From an uncultured Clostridia bacterium (GTDB lineage: Bacteria > Bacillota > Clostridia > Lachnospirales > CAG-274), in NCBI GenBank assembly GCA_947632235.1, contig CANROO010000005.1, positions 1 to 34,813 of the forward strand: a stretch of DNA of 34,813 bases. Reading direction: 5' to 3'. The notes under the pieces are model-generated. The model did no database searches. It worked only from the letters and a program-made list of their open reading frames with translations, and was not told where the DNA came from. Both the position numbers and the translations under genes were made by a program. This document shows positions 15,900-23,590 of this stretch, one piece after another. Position 1 is the first letter of the stretch; each line of letters starts with the position of its first letter.

Positions 15900-16370
15900 A
15901 TGGAGATAAAGCTTTGGATAAACGGAAGGCTTATAAAGGACAACGCGGAGCCCGATATGCCCATGCTCGAATATTTGAGGAGCAAGGGCTGTTACAGCGT
16001 AAAAAGAGGCTGTGAGACCTCCAACTGCGGACTTTGCACTGTATGGCTGGAGGGTAAGCCCATACTTTCATGCACCCTCCCCCTCATGCGCGCGGACGGC
16101 AAGCATATCACCACTTTGGAGGGATTGCAGAGCGAGGCGGAGGAGTTCGGAGCCTTTCTTGCGGACGAGGGCGCAGAGCAGTGCGGATTCTGCAACAGCG
16201 GATTTATAATGAACGTGCTGGCAATGAAAAGAGAGCTCAGCGACCCCACGGAGGACGAAATAAAGGAATATCTTTCGGGCAATCTCTGCCGCTGCACGGG
16301 CTACGTGGGACAGCTGAGAGCCATAAAAAAATATTTGAAGTCTGTGAAAGGAGAGGCAGGCAATGAGTGA
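15900..16370 (+). CDS. Molybdenum hydroxylase 2Fe-2S subunit
   Basis: The small iron-sulfur subunit of the hydroxylase. It carries both clusters: plant-type ligands Cys38, Cys43, Cys46 and Cys58 (GCETSNCGLC...SC) and the C-terminal set Cys95, Cys98, Cys130 and Cys132 (QCGFCNSG...NLCRC). All eight cysteines are present and the 156-residue length is normal. Two stretches are unusual: GCETSNCGLC where most relatives have GCGEGxCGAC, and CNSG where most have CTPG. The stop overlaps the molybdopterin subunit start by 8 bases. Often named xdhC in purine gene clusters; I leave the symbol blank to avoid confusion with the maturation protein. Confidence 0.92.
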   Translation: MEIKLWINGRLIKDNAEPDMPMLEYLRSKGCYSVKRGCETSNCGLCTVWLEGKPILSCTLPLMRADGKHITTLEGLQSEAEEFGAFLADEGAEQCGFCNSGFIMNVLAMKRELSDPTEDEIKEYLSGNLCRCTGYVGQLRAIKKYLKSVKGEAGNE

Positions 16371-18657
16371 ATATAAAAATGTAAGCAGACCCGTCAGAAA
16401 AAAAGACGCCATGGCGCTTGTGACGGGCAAGCCCGTGTATACGGACGACCTTGCGCCTGCGGACTGCCTTGTGGTGAAGCTTTTAAGATCCCCTCACGCC
16501 CACGCGCTCATAGAGGATATAGACATATCCGCCGCCATGAAGGTGCCGGGCATAGAGGCTGTGTTTACATATAAGGACGTGCCGAACGAGCGCTTCAGCA
16601 TTGCCGGACAGACCTATCCCGAGGCAAGCCCCTACGACAGGCTCATACTTGACAGGAGAGTGCGCTTTGTGGACGATGCCGTGGCAATAGTCGCAGGCGA
16701 AAATGAAAAGGCGGTGGATAAGGCGCTCAAGCTCATTAAGGTAAAATACGATGTGCTGGAGCCTGTTCTGGATTTCAGAAGTGCCAAGGACAACAAAATA
16801 CTCGTACATCCCGAGGACAACTGGCGCTCGCTCTGCCCCGTGGGCGCGGACAACAAGAGGAACCTATGCGCAAGCGAGACATCGGAGCACGGCGACCTTG
16901 AAAAGGCCTTTGCCGAGAGCGATGTAATATTTGAAAACACATATCACACACAGGCAAATCAGCAGGCTATGATGGAGACATTCAGAGCCTATTCCTACAT
17001 GGACACATACGGCAGGCTGAATGTTGTCACCTCCACGCAGATACCCTTCCATGTGAGGCGCATACTTTCAAACGCTCTGTGCATACCCAAGTCAAAAATA
17101 AGGGTCATAAAGCCCAGAATAGGCGGAGGCTTCGGCGCAAAGCAGACAGCCGTAATGGAGATGTACCCTGCCCTTGTAACATACAAAACGGGCAAAAAGG
17201 CCAAGATGATATACACAAGGCAGGAGAGCCAGACGGCATCCTCACCGCGCCACGAAATGGAGATAAGGCTCAAAATAGGCGCTATGCGTGACGGCACAAT
17301 AAAGGCCATAGATATGTATACGCTCTCAAACTCGGGAGCCTTCGGCGAGCACGGCCCCACAACCGTGGGCTTGAGCGGACACAAGAGCATACCGCTCTAC
17401 AACAGGGCGGAGGCGTACCGCTTTGTGTATGATGTGGTATACACCAACTATATGGCGGCAGGAGCCTACAGAGGCTACGGCGCGCCTCAGGGTATGTTCG
17501 CCATGGAATCGGCTATTGATGAGCTTTCGCACATACTGAATATAGACCCCATAGAGATAAGAGAAAAAAATATGGTGCGCGAGGGCGACACCATGTATGC
17601 CTATTATGGGGAGCCTGCCAACAGCTGTGCTCTTGACAGATGCCTTGAAAGCGCAAGAAGGCTCATGGACTGGGACAGCAAATATCCCTCCAAGGATATG
17701 GGCAACGGCAAGGTAAGGGCCGTGGGCATGGCTATGGCAATGCAGGGCTCATGCATATCCTCTCTTGATACGGGCTCGGTCACTCTGAGAGTGAATGATG
17801 ACGGCTTCTATACTCTTCTTATAGGCGCATCGGACATGGGCACGGGCTGTGACACCATACTTGCGCAGATGGCTGCGGACTGTCTCTGCTGTGATGTGGA
17901 CGACATAATAGTCCACGGCGTAGACACCGATTCCTCGCCCTATGACTCGGGCTCATATGCTTCAAGCACCACCTATATAACGGGTATGGCGGTAGTGAAG
18001 ACCTGCGAGGCGCTCATAGCCAAGCTCAAGCACTATGCCAAGCCCATGCTTGAATGTGATGAAGAGGATATGGAATTTAACGGCAGGGAGATAATAAACA
18101 CCAAAAATGACAAAAAAGTATCTCTCAAAGACATTGCCTACAGCTCGCAGAACAACAATGACGCAGAGGCTCTCTGTGCTACGGAAAGTCACTCCTCGCC
18201 CATATCTCCGCCCCCGTTCATGGTGGGCATGGCAGAGGTAGAGGTAGACAAGGAAACGGGAAAGGTGGAGCTTATAAACTACAAGGCGGTTGTGGACTGC
18301 GGAACGGTAATAAATCCCAATCTGGCAAGGATACAGACGGAGGGCGGACTTGTTCAGGGCATAGGCATGGCGCTCTACGAGGATGTGGTATACAACGAAA
18401 GGGGCGGAACACTCAGCAACTCCCTCATGCAGTATAAAATACCCACAAGGCAGGACATATGCAACATACAGGTGGAATTTGAGCCGAGCTACGAGCCTAC
18501 GGGGCCCTTCGGCGCAAAGTCTATAGGCGAGATAGTGATAAACACTCCGCCTCCCGCAATAGCAAACGCAGTGTACAACGCCGTGGGCGTGAGGATAAGG
18601 GAGCTTCCCATAACGCCCGAAAAGATATACAACGGGATGAAAAAAAATGAAGCTTGA
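16363..18657 (+). CDS. Molybdenum hydroxylase molybdopterin-binding catalytic subunit
   Basis: The large subunit, which hydroxylates its substrate (purine, nicotinate or similar) at the molybdenum centre using water. The 764 residues cover the hammerhead domain (VTGKPVYTDDL, RSPHAHALI) and the Mo-cofactor domain: PRIGGGFGAKQ near 246, MAAGAYRGYGAPQG near 363, SDMGTGCDTILAQ near 488, VVDCGTVINP, and GAKSIGE with Glu723 in the place of the catalytic Glu. In the early substrate-side region METFRA replaces the more usual MEPH. No in-frame TGA interrupts the gene, so selenium would come as a labile cofactor ligand and not as selenocysteine. It overlaps the 2Fe-2S gene by 8 bases and mocA by 11. 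Substrate cannot be set from sequence alone. Confidence 0.92.
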   Translation: MSEYKNVSRPVRKKDAMALVTGKPVYTDDLAPADCLVVKLLRSPHAHALIEDIDISAAMKVPGIEAVFTYKDVPNERFSIAGQTYPEASPYDRLILDRRVRFVDDAVAIVAGENEKAVDKALKLIKVKYDVLEPVLDFRSAKDNKILVHPEDNWRSLCPVGADNKRNLCASETSEHGDLEKAFAESDVIFENTYHTQANQQAMMETFRAYSYMDTYGRLNVVTSTQIPFHVRRILSNALCIPKSKIRVIKPRIGGGFGAKQTAVMEMYPALVTYKTGKKAKMIYTRQESQTASSPRHEMEIRLKIGAMRDGTIKAIDMYTLSNSGAFGEHGPTTVGLSGHKSIPLYNRAEAYRFVYDVVYTNYMAAGAYRGYGAPQGMFAMESAIDELSHILNIDPIEIREKNMVREGDTMYAYYGEPANSCALDRCLESARRLMDWDSKYPSKDMGNGKVRAVGMAMAMQGSCISSLDTGSVTLRVNDDGFYTLLIGASDMGTGCDTILAQMAADCLCCDVDDIIVHGVDTDSSPYDSGSYASSTTYITGMAVVKTCEALIAKLKHYAKPMLECDEEDMEFNGREIINTKNDKKVSLKDIAYSSQNNNDAEALCATESHSSPISPPPFMVGMAEVEVDKETGKVELINYKAVVDCGTVINPNLARIQTEGGLVQGIGMALYEDVVYNERGGTLSNSLMQYKIPTRQDICNIQVEFEPSYEPTGPFGAKSIGEIVINTPPPAIANAVYNAVGVRIRELPITPEKIYNGMKKNEA

Positions 18658-19216
18658 TATAATTCTGACGGCATCGGGCTACGGCAGGCGCTTCGGTGAA
18701 AACAAGCTCATTTACAGCCTTGAGGGCAGGACGCTTTTCGGCATAGCCCTTGACAATGCGCTTGCAGTTAAAAAAAGCCTTCCCGGGCACATAGACTGCG
18801 TGAGAGCCGTTTCGCACTATGACGAGATAAAAAAAATATGCCTTGAAAAGGGCGCGGAATATATATATAATCCCCAAAGTGCGGAGGGTATGTCCGCCTC
18901 GCTCAGAATAGGCACAGAGAGCTGTAAAAGCGGTAATTCTATTCTTTTTATGGTGTGCGATCAGCCCTATATGCGCCCCGAAAGCCTCATAAGGCTTGTA
19001 ACGGAATACATATATTCAAAGAGCGGTATTGCCTGCTTTAGGGACAGCAGGGGCAATATATCGAATCCTGCGGTGTTTTCGCCCGACTACAGAGCGGAGC
19101 TTATGGGGCTCAGAGGCGACAGGGGAGGCAAGGAGATAATAAAAAAACATATAAACGATGCTGTTCTTATTCCCATAGACGACAGGGAGCTTACGGACAT
19201 AGACGAACAAATATAA
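18647..19216 (+). CDS. mocA: Molybdenum cofactor cytidylyltransferase-like NTP transferase MocA
   Basis: A MobA/MocA-like nucleotidyltransferase that would add CMP to molybdopterin, giving the dinucleotide cofactor used by bacterial hydroxylases. The 189-residue protein has the nucleotide loop as LTASGYGRRFGENKL (usual form LAAGxSxRMGxxKL), the metal-binding VCDQPYM near residue 103, and GDRGGKEI near 161. It starts 11 bases inside the catalytic-subunit gene with coupled translation, so it is a dedicated maturation factor. The altered first loop (TASGYGRRFG) is conservative. A GGGATG-like site precedes the ATG. Confidence 0.88.
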   Translation: MKLDIILTASGYGRRFGENKLIYSLEGRTLFGIALDNALAVKKSLPGHIDCVRAVSHYDEIKKICLEKGAEYIYNPQSAEGMSASLRIGTESCKSGNSILFMVCDQPYMRPESLIRLVTEYIYSKSGIACFRDSRGNISNPAVFSPDYRAELMGLRGDRGGKEIIKKHINDAVLIPIDDRELTDIDEQI

Positions 19217-19239
19217 AAACACCCCCCGGTAAGAGGTGT
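19216..19239 (+). terminator. Eroded terminator directly after mocA
   Basis: ACACC (19219-19223) can pair with GGTGT (19235-19239) but no T run follows; the sequence passes directly into repeat copy 2. It strongly resembles the intact terminator at 19492-19515. Confidence 0.4.
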
Positions 19240-19491
19240 CAGACTGTCGAAAAATTCAAAAAAAATGTCATATACGGGCGTGCAATGGCTGGTCGTATTG
19301 CTTCGTTCAGTATTTTCGGCGGAGCCGAAAACCGTCTTTCAGACGTCCGATAAATCTTTCGGTACAATATTACTGCTCGCCCATGCAACCAAGGCACGCC
19401 CCTACAAACCACTATGTGAGCTAATCACTCGTAGGGGCGAGCATTGCTCGCCCGCTAAATTTCATACAATAAGGTGTTTATCGACACGCAG
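19240..19491. repeat. Dispersed hairpin repeat, copy 2 (long form)
   Basis: A 252-bp relative of the 12676-12826 element with the same end blocks. Terminal TGTCGA (19245-19250) faces TCGACA (19481-19486). The first inner arm GGGCGTGC...GCACGCCC is extended by about 80 bases of nested small hairpins (TTTTCGGC/GCCGAAAA, CGTCT/AGACG, CCGA/TCGG). The second hairpin GGGCGAGC/GCTCGCCC is kept. No gene is supported; the open frames across it are by-products of the repeat. Confidence 0.75.
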
Positions 19492-19517
19492 AAACACCCC
19501 CGATAAGGGGTGTTTTT
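19492..19517 (+). terminator. Intact terminator beyond repeat copy 2
   Basis: Perfect 9-bp stem (19492-19500 with 19507-19515) and T-rich tail. It probably ends the hydroxylase operon transcript after it passes through the repeat. The 137 bases beyond it, up to 19654, hold no feature I can support. Confidence 0.8.
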
Positions 19518-19654
19518 GCTTAAAAATGCAATTTATCACATATCCTCTGCAAAAAATTTCAGTTTTGCATATAGATCTTCAAGTTTTGTCCATAATAAAC
19601 CTCTTAAAAACACCTTACCATTTTCCTTTTTCTTTCAGAAATTTCATGCACAAA

Positions 19655-19987
19655 TTATATGATAACATTCATATTGCCGTACACAGTGTTTTGATTTGCA
19701 TTGCAGGCATCTAAAATCAAGGGTTCTTTGAGGGGCTTACAGTTTTTCAGGGAGGACAGATTTTCAAATTCAAGCAAGCCTTCAAGTCCGTAATATTCTA
19801 TAATGCAATAGAGCAAAACCTTAGATATATCAGACATCCTGCTTAAATTCATCTGCTTTATTTCATCCAGCTTTTTGTCCTTTTTGGTTATCATTCTGTG
19901 CATATATCTGTGTAAAGCATAAAATTCATTCGATCCCCAGTCAGACTGATCCATATAATATGGTTTTGTTTTTTCAGCTTCAGTCAT
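19655..19987 (-). CDS. Hypothetical protein, 110 residues
   Basis: I do not recognise this protein. It is mixed in charge with no signal peptide or membrane span; it has a basic helix (RMITKKDKKLDEIKQMN, about 27-43) and then SDISKVLLYCIIEYYGLEGLLEF. I start at the ATG at 19987 because AGGGG lies 8 bases upstream; an in-frame GTG three codons earlier is possible. It is the last of a leftward group (MATE, crcB, zinc ribbon, this gene), 38 bases after the zinc-ribbon stop. It could be a lineage-specific gene. Confidence 0.55.
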   Translation of the reverse strand: MTEAEKTKPYYMDQSDWGSNEFYALHRYMHRMITKKDKKLDEIKQMNLSRMSDISKVLLYCIIEYYGLEGLLEFENLSSLKNCKPLKEPLILDACNANQNTVYGNMNVII

Positions 19988-20025
19988 ACATAGCACCCCT
20001 TACAATATCCGCCCCGGTGTTTTTA

Positions 20026-20214
20026 TTATTTATCCAGCTTTTCAATATCCTTCTCGTCAACATATATCGAGACCTCACCGCAGTTCATACACACGGCTGC
20101 CTTGGGATATACCGCCTTCAGGCTCAGGCCCTTGGGGCGTATAACATTTCCGTAGCCTCCCGTAAATGTGAAGTCCTCCTTCATCTGTGCTCCGCATCTT
20201 ATACATTTTCTCAT
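20026..20214 (-). CDS. Small zinc-ribbon protein
   Basis: A 62-residue protein with two knuckles, CIRCG at residues 4-8 and CMNCG near 42-46, the layout of a zinc ribbon. Between them GGYGNVIRPKG is glycine-rich. The start is the ATG at 20214 after AAAGGTG; an in-frame GTG at 20226 would itself be the ribosome-binding site. Function unknown: such proteins often bind nucleic acid or simply hold zinc. It lies 35 bases after crcB on the same strand. Confidence 0.7.
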   Translation of the reverse strand: MRKCIRCGAQMKEDFTFTGGYGNVIRPKGLSLKAVYPKAAVCMNCGEVSIYVDEKDIEKLDK

Positions 20215-20249
20215 AGTCAAAATCACCTTTCTAATTTATTTTTTTATTG

Positions 20250-20615
20250 TCATAATAAAAGCATAGACAGTTTTTTACCGCAGAAAATACCTGCAAGGCA
20301 GAATAAAACGCTCAGCAGTATGTATATACCTCCGGATAAATAAGCCTTGTTTTCAAAAAGCGTGAATGCCTCGAGCGAAAAGGTGGAAAAAGTGGTAAAG
20401 CCTCCGCATACGCCCGTTTTCCAGAAAAGCACGGCATAGGGCGAAACATCGCCTTTATCCTCCGCAATGCCTGCAATGAAGCCTATGAGCACCGCGCCTA
20501 TTATGTTGGTTACAAGCGTAAGCACGGGAAAGCCCGTTTTGACGGGCAGAAGACTTATAGCGTATCTTCCCATGGCTCCTGCCGCTCCGCCCAGAGCAAC
20601 GAATAAAAATCCCAT
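20250..20615 (-). CDS. crcB: Fluoride channel CrcB/Fluc
   Basis: Fluc proteins export fluoride passively as dual-topology dimers. The 121-residue protein has four hydrophobic segments, VALGGAAGAMGRY at the start, TNIIGAVLIGF (the conserved Asn of helix 2), and the pore motif GGFTTFSTFS near residue 75. Only one copy is present, so it would act as a homodimer. The start ATG at 20615 follows AGGAGG by 5 bases; the longer frame runs into the MATE gene. It begins 31 bases after the MATE stop and probably shares its promoter; no fluoride riboswitch fits in that space. Confidence 0.92.
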   Translation of the reverse strand: MGFLFVALGGAAGAMGRYAISLLPVKTGFPVLTLVTNIIGAVLIGFIAGIAEDKGDVSPYAVLFWKTGVCGGFTTFSTFSLEAFTLFENKAYLSGGIYILLSVLFCLAGIFCGKKLSMLLL

Positions 20616-20646
20616 AACTGCCTCCTGTAGCTTTTTTATGCAAAAT

Positions 20647-22143
20647 TTATACAACAGCCGTATGCTTCTTGCTTATTGCCTTCCATCTGCCCGAGCGGTA
20701 TCTCATGGACATGATCGCCGTACGCAGGCACTGATCTGCAACAAGTGCTATCCAAGCACCCCAAAGCCCGAAGTTGAACACATTTATAAGTATCATACAG
20801 AGCACGGAACGCACGCCGAGCACTGTAGAAGCCGTGACAATGGCGGCAAAGCGCGTATCGCCTGCGCCCCTCAGTCCGCCCGATACTATGAACTGGTCTG
20901 TCTGGAAGGGCTGACTTGCGGCAAGAAGTATGAGTATGGGCGCACCCAGCCTTATTATCTCCTCCGAGTCCTTGAATATGCCTATTATCTGCTCGTTGAA
21001 GGAAATCATTATCAGTATGAGCACGCACGCCGCGCCTATTCCCAGATTTCTGGCTCGCCTCATATATATGGACGCCATGTCGTAGCGCCGTTTTCCTATG
21101 GACTGACCCATAAGCGTTGTGGCTGCGCTGGCAAATGCCTGTCCCACAAGGAAGGTCATAGCCTGTATGTTCATACATACCTGATGAGTTGCATATATAG
21201 TGTCGCCCAGTCCCGTGACCTGCTTTGTGTATATTATAAGACCCGTGCGCATGAACACCTGCTCCACCATAGAGGGTATGCCTATGCCTATTACTCCGCT
21301 CATTATCTCCCTGTCGAATACGAAGGGCTCCCTGAAGTTGACATAGACATAGTGCTTTTTGCTCACTATGACGCTCATGGCTATGACGAAGGCAACGCAC
21401 TGACCTATTACAGTTGCCCATGACGCGCCCGTTACGCCCATTTTTGACACGCCGAAGTGACCGTATATCATTATGTAATTGAAAAAAAGATTGACAATGT
21501 TTGCGACCGTGTTATAGACCATGGGCGTTCTGGTGTCGCCTATACCTCTCAATGCCGCCGTAGCCGTAATGCCCAGTGTAAGGGGAATGAAGCCGTAGAG
21601 CTGTATATTGAGATATTTTATGCCAAGCTCAAGCGTTTCCTCGCTTATTCCGCTGCCTCCCATGAATCTTATGAGGTCCTCGCAGAAGAAAAGACCTATT
21701 GACATAAAAATTATGGATATAACAAAGTTGAATATTATTGCGTGCTTTAATACAAGGTTTGCCTTTTCCCTGTTCTGCTGACCTCTGAAGCGCGCTATAA
21801 GAGCCGTTGCGCCCACATTGAGCGCCTGTATCATTGTCATGAGCAGGAACTTGGGCTGTGTGGCAAGTCCCACAGCCGCAAGGGCGTTTATGCCCTCCTG
21901 CCCCGGCAGATGACCTACCATCACCTGGTCTGCCATGCTTGTGAGCTGTGTGAGCACAAATTCCACAAGACATGGCAGGGCAATGAGCACAATGTCCTTG
22001 TAAAGCTCTTTTTCCGTTACATTTTCGGGCTTTTTTATCCTTCCTGTTCTGCCCTCGGCGTAGGGCGAATCAAGCTCGCCGTACTCCAAAGTATCCAGCA
22101 CCGTTTTGATAGTTTTTGCTGTGTTTTCTTTTTCTGCTGTCAT
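20647..22143 (-). CDS. MATE family efflux transporter
   Basis: A 498-residue cation-coupled multidrug/toxin exporter with about 12 membrane helices. After a 60-residue polar N-terminal stretch come LPCLVEFVLTQLTSMADQVMVGHL, a hallmark first helix, then GVTGASWATVIGQ at the end of the first half, and GAGDTRFAAIVTAS near 400 in the second half. The start is the ATG at 22143; an earlier in-frame ATG touches the GGG of the binding site. The substrate is unknown. A consensus promoter lies upstream. First gene of the leftward MATE-crcB cluster. Confidence 0.93.
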   Translation of the reverse strand: MTAEKENTAKTIKTVLDTLEYGELDSPYAEGRTGRIKKPENVTEKELYKDIVLIALPCLVEFVLTQLTSMADQVMVGHLPGQEGINALAAVGLATQPKFLLMTMIQALNVGATALIARFRGQQNREKANLVLKHAIIFNFVISIIFMSIGLFFCEDLIRFMGGSGISEETLELGIKYLNIQLYGFIPLTLGITATAALRGIGDTRTPMVYNTVANIVNLFFNYIMIYGHFGVSKMGVTGASWATVIGQCVAFVIAMSVIVSKKHYVYVNFREPFVFDREIMSGVIGIGIPSMVEQVFMRTGLIIYTKQVTGLGDTIYATHQVCMNIQAMTFLVGQAFASAATTLMGQSIGKRRYDMASIYMRRARNLGIGAACVLILIMISFNEQIIGIFKDSEEIIRLGAPILILLAASQPFQTDQFIVSGGLRGAGDTRFAAIVTASTVLGVRSVLCMILINVFNFGLWGAWIALVADQCLRTAIMSMRYRSGRWKAISKKHTAVV

Positions 22144-22168
22144 TTGTATCATCCCTTTTCAATATATT

Positions 22169-22197
22169 ATTATACTATTTCCGTCATTTGTTGTCAA
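22169..22197 (-). promoter_or_regulatory. Promoter of the MATE-crcB cluster
   Basis: Perfect TTGACA (22192-22197) and TATAAT (22169-22174) on the minus strand, 17-base spacer. The leader is about 20 bases, leaving no room for a riboswitch. Confidence 0.85.
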
Positions 22198-22199
22198 TA

Positions 22200-22223
22200 A
22201 AGGGCAGGGAGAACATTGCCCTT
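22200..22223 (-). terminator. Weak hairpin after the SleC-like gene
   Basis: AAGGGCA (22200-22206) pairs with TGCCCTT (22217-22223). On the minus strand it follows the SleC-like stop but has only a short T tail, and it abuts the -35 of the MATE promoter. Confidence 0.45.
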
Positions 22224-22230
22224 CAATATC

Positions 22231-23436
22231 TCACAGCGCCGCAAGCTTTTCTATAGCCACATATATCTGCGATATCTGATACCAAGTCGCCATATCCACA
22301 ACGCCCGTTTGGGGCATATTGAATATCCTCTGGAATTCCCTCACGGCGGCGGCCGTAGCCTCGCCGTATATGCTGTCCGCCCTAAGCTTGGGTATGGCGG
22401 AATAAGTGCCTGCTATGGTGTTAAGCTGATTCTGCACTGTGCGCACATCGTCACCGCGCGAGCCTATGTTAAGCTCCTCTCCGGGATAGCTCAAAGGCAC
22501 GCCCTGAACCTTTTCGGCAGTGTCTATGAATATATCGCTGCCGTAGTAGTGCCTCAGTATCTGTATTGCAGTGTAGCCTTGGCGCGCAAGCTCCTCGCTT
22601 CCCCACTGCGTCATCCAGCCGGGACAGCTCACCTTCCTGCCGTCGCAGTACTGCGCAAAGAGGGGCTGTCTTTGTCCCTCGCGCCTTATATAGTTTGTGA
22701 ACATTTCATCCACTATATTGCTTATGTTTTCATAAATGGTGCGTCCCTGACTGTAGGACTGATCGTATCTTGTGGAATTGGTTATAGTGAAGTTATAGCC
22801 CTTGTTTCTGTACCACTCGGTAAACACCCTGTTCAGCACAAAGGACTGTATGGCAAGCACATTGGCTCTTATTGCCGCGTCCTCCCAGGTGGAATATATC
22901 TCGGATGAAGCGACATTTTTGATATAGTCCTTATAGGGCACATAATGCACTGCGCCGTTTCCCGAGGGCGCTCCGTCCTTCACAACGATATATTCGGGTA
23001 TTACCACCCTGTCAAGCACCACAAAGCCCGTTTCATCGGGTATGGGCTTTATCTCGTCCTCTCTTTCCTTGCTTTCATAATCTCCCCACAGCACGGGCGG
23101 AGGAACGTTTATTATCTCGCTCCCCTCGCCGGGTATGAGCGTGACCCTCTGCAAAGCCGTGCTTTCGGCAAACACCTGCGCGCCGTAAATATTCACATCC
23201 TCATAGCCGTCGGCGCTTATGCTTATGTCATAGCCCGTGTAGGGCTGAGGCTCATTTTCCTCAAGTGAGTATTCAACGGGCGGAGCCTCCAGCTCCATGA
23301 CCTCCGTCTGCCCCGAAATATCCGTAAAAACATCGTAGAGTATCTCTCCGTTTCTGCTTACCGTAACTCTTCCGCCCGCAACGGGCATTGCCATGGAGCT
23401 GTCATAAAGTGAGACCTGAAGATTGCCTGCAGCCAT
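22231..23436 (-). CDS. SleC-like spore cortex-lytic protein (SpoIID-like + peptidoglycan-binding domain)
   Basis: The 401-residue layout matches SleC of Clostridium, which hydrolyses spore cortex during germination. Residues 1-120 resemble the N-terminal region (GNLQVSLYD, DISGQTEVMELEAPPVEYS). About 165-320 form a SpoIID-like lytic transglycosylase domain (YVPYKDYIKNVASSEIYSTW with the likely catalytic Glu, AAIRANVLAIQSF, ITNSTRYDQSY). About 328-390 form a peptidoglycan-binding domain (GSRGDDVRTVQNQLN, YGEATAAAVREFQRIF). There is no signal peptide, as for SleC made in the mother cell. GGAGG precedes the ATG by 5 bases. No csp protease genes, needed to activate true SleC, are adjacent. A non-spore peptidoglycan role is the alternative. 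Confidence 0.75.
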   Translation of the reverse strand: MAAGNLQVSLYDSSMAMPVAGGRVTVSRNGEILYDVFTDISGQTEVMELEAPPVEYSLEENEPQPYTGYDISISADGYEDVNIYGAQVFAESTALQRVTLIPGEGSEIINVPPPVLWGDYESKEREDEIKPIPDETGFVVLDRVVIPEYIVVKDGAPSGNGAVHYVPYKDYIKNVASSEIYSTWEDAAIRANVLAIQSFVLNRVFTEWYRNKGYNFTITNSTRYDQSYSQGRTIYENISNIVDEMFTNYIRREGQRQPLFAQYCDGRKVSCPGWMTQWGSEELARQGYTAIQILRHYYGSDIFIDTAEKVQGVPLSYPGEELNIGSRGDDVRTVQNQLNTIAGTYSAIPKLRADSIYGEATAAAVREFQRIFNMPQTGVVDMATWYQISQIYVAIEKLAAL

Positions 23437-23512
23437 ATTTACCTCCGTTTTGCAGACATATTTTTATACTGCCTGCCAAAAATTAATATATAGTAAATTC
23501 TATTCAAAAATC

Positions 23513-23541
23513 TTGATAAGTTGACTTCAATGTTGTATAAT
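23513..23541 (+). promoter_or_regulatory. Promoter of the DUF624 gene
   Basis: TTGATA (23513-23518), 17-base spacer, TATAAT (23536-23541), divergent from the SleC-like gene. Confidence 0.75.
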
Positions 23542-23590
23542 AAAAAATGACAACACAAAAATCATTTTTTAACTGCAAGGAGATATAACT

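Noticed and set aside
7883..18657. Selenocysteine codons in selD or the hydroxylase
   Set aside because: All frames are open with no in-frame TGA, and the catalytic residue of SelD is Cys.
19265..19714. 149-residue plus-strand open frame across repeat copy 2
   Set aside because: It runs through hairpin repeats and past a terminator, without a ribosome-binding site; composition is not protein-like.
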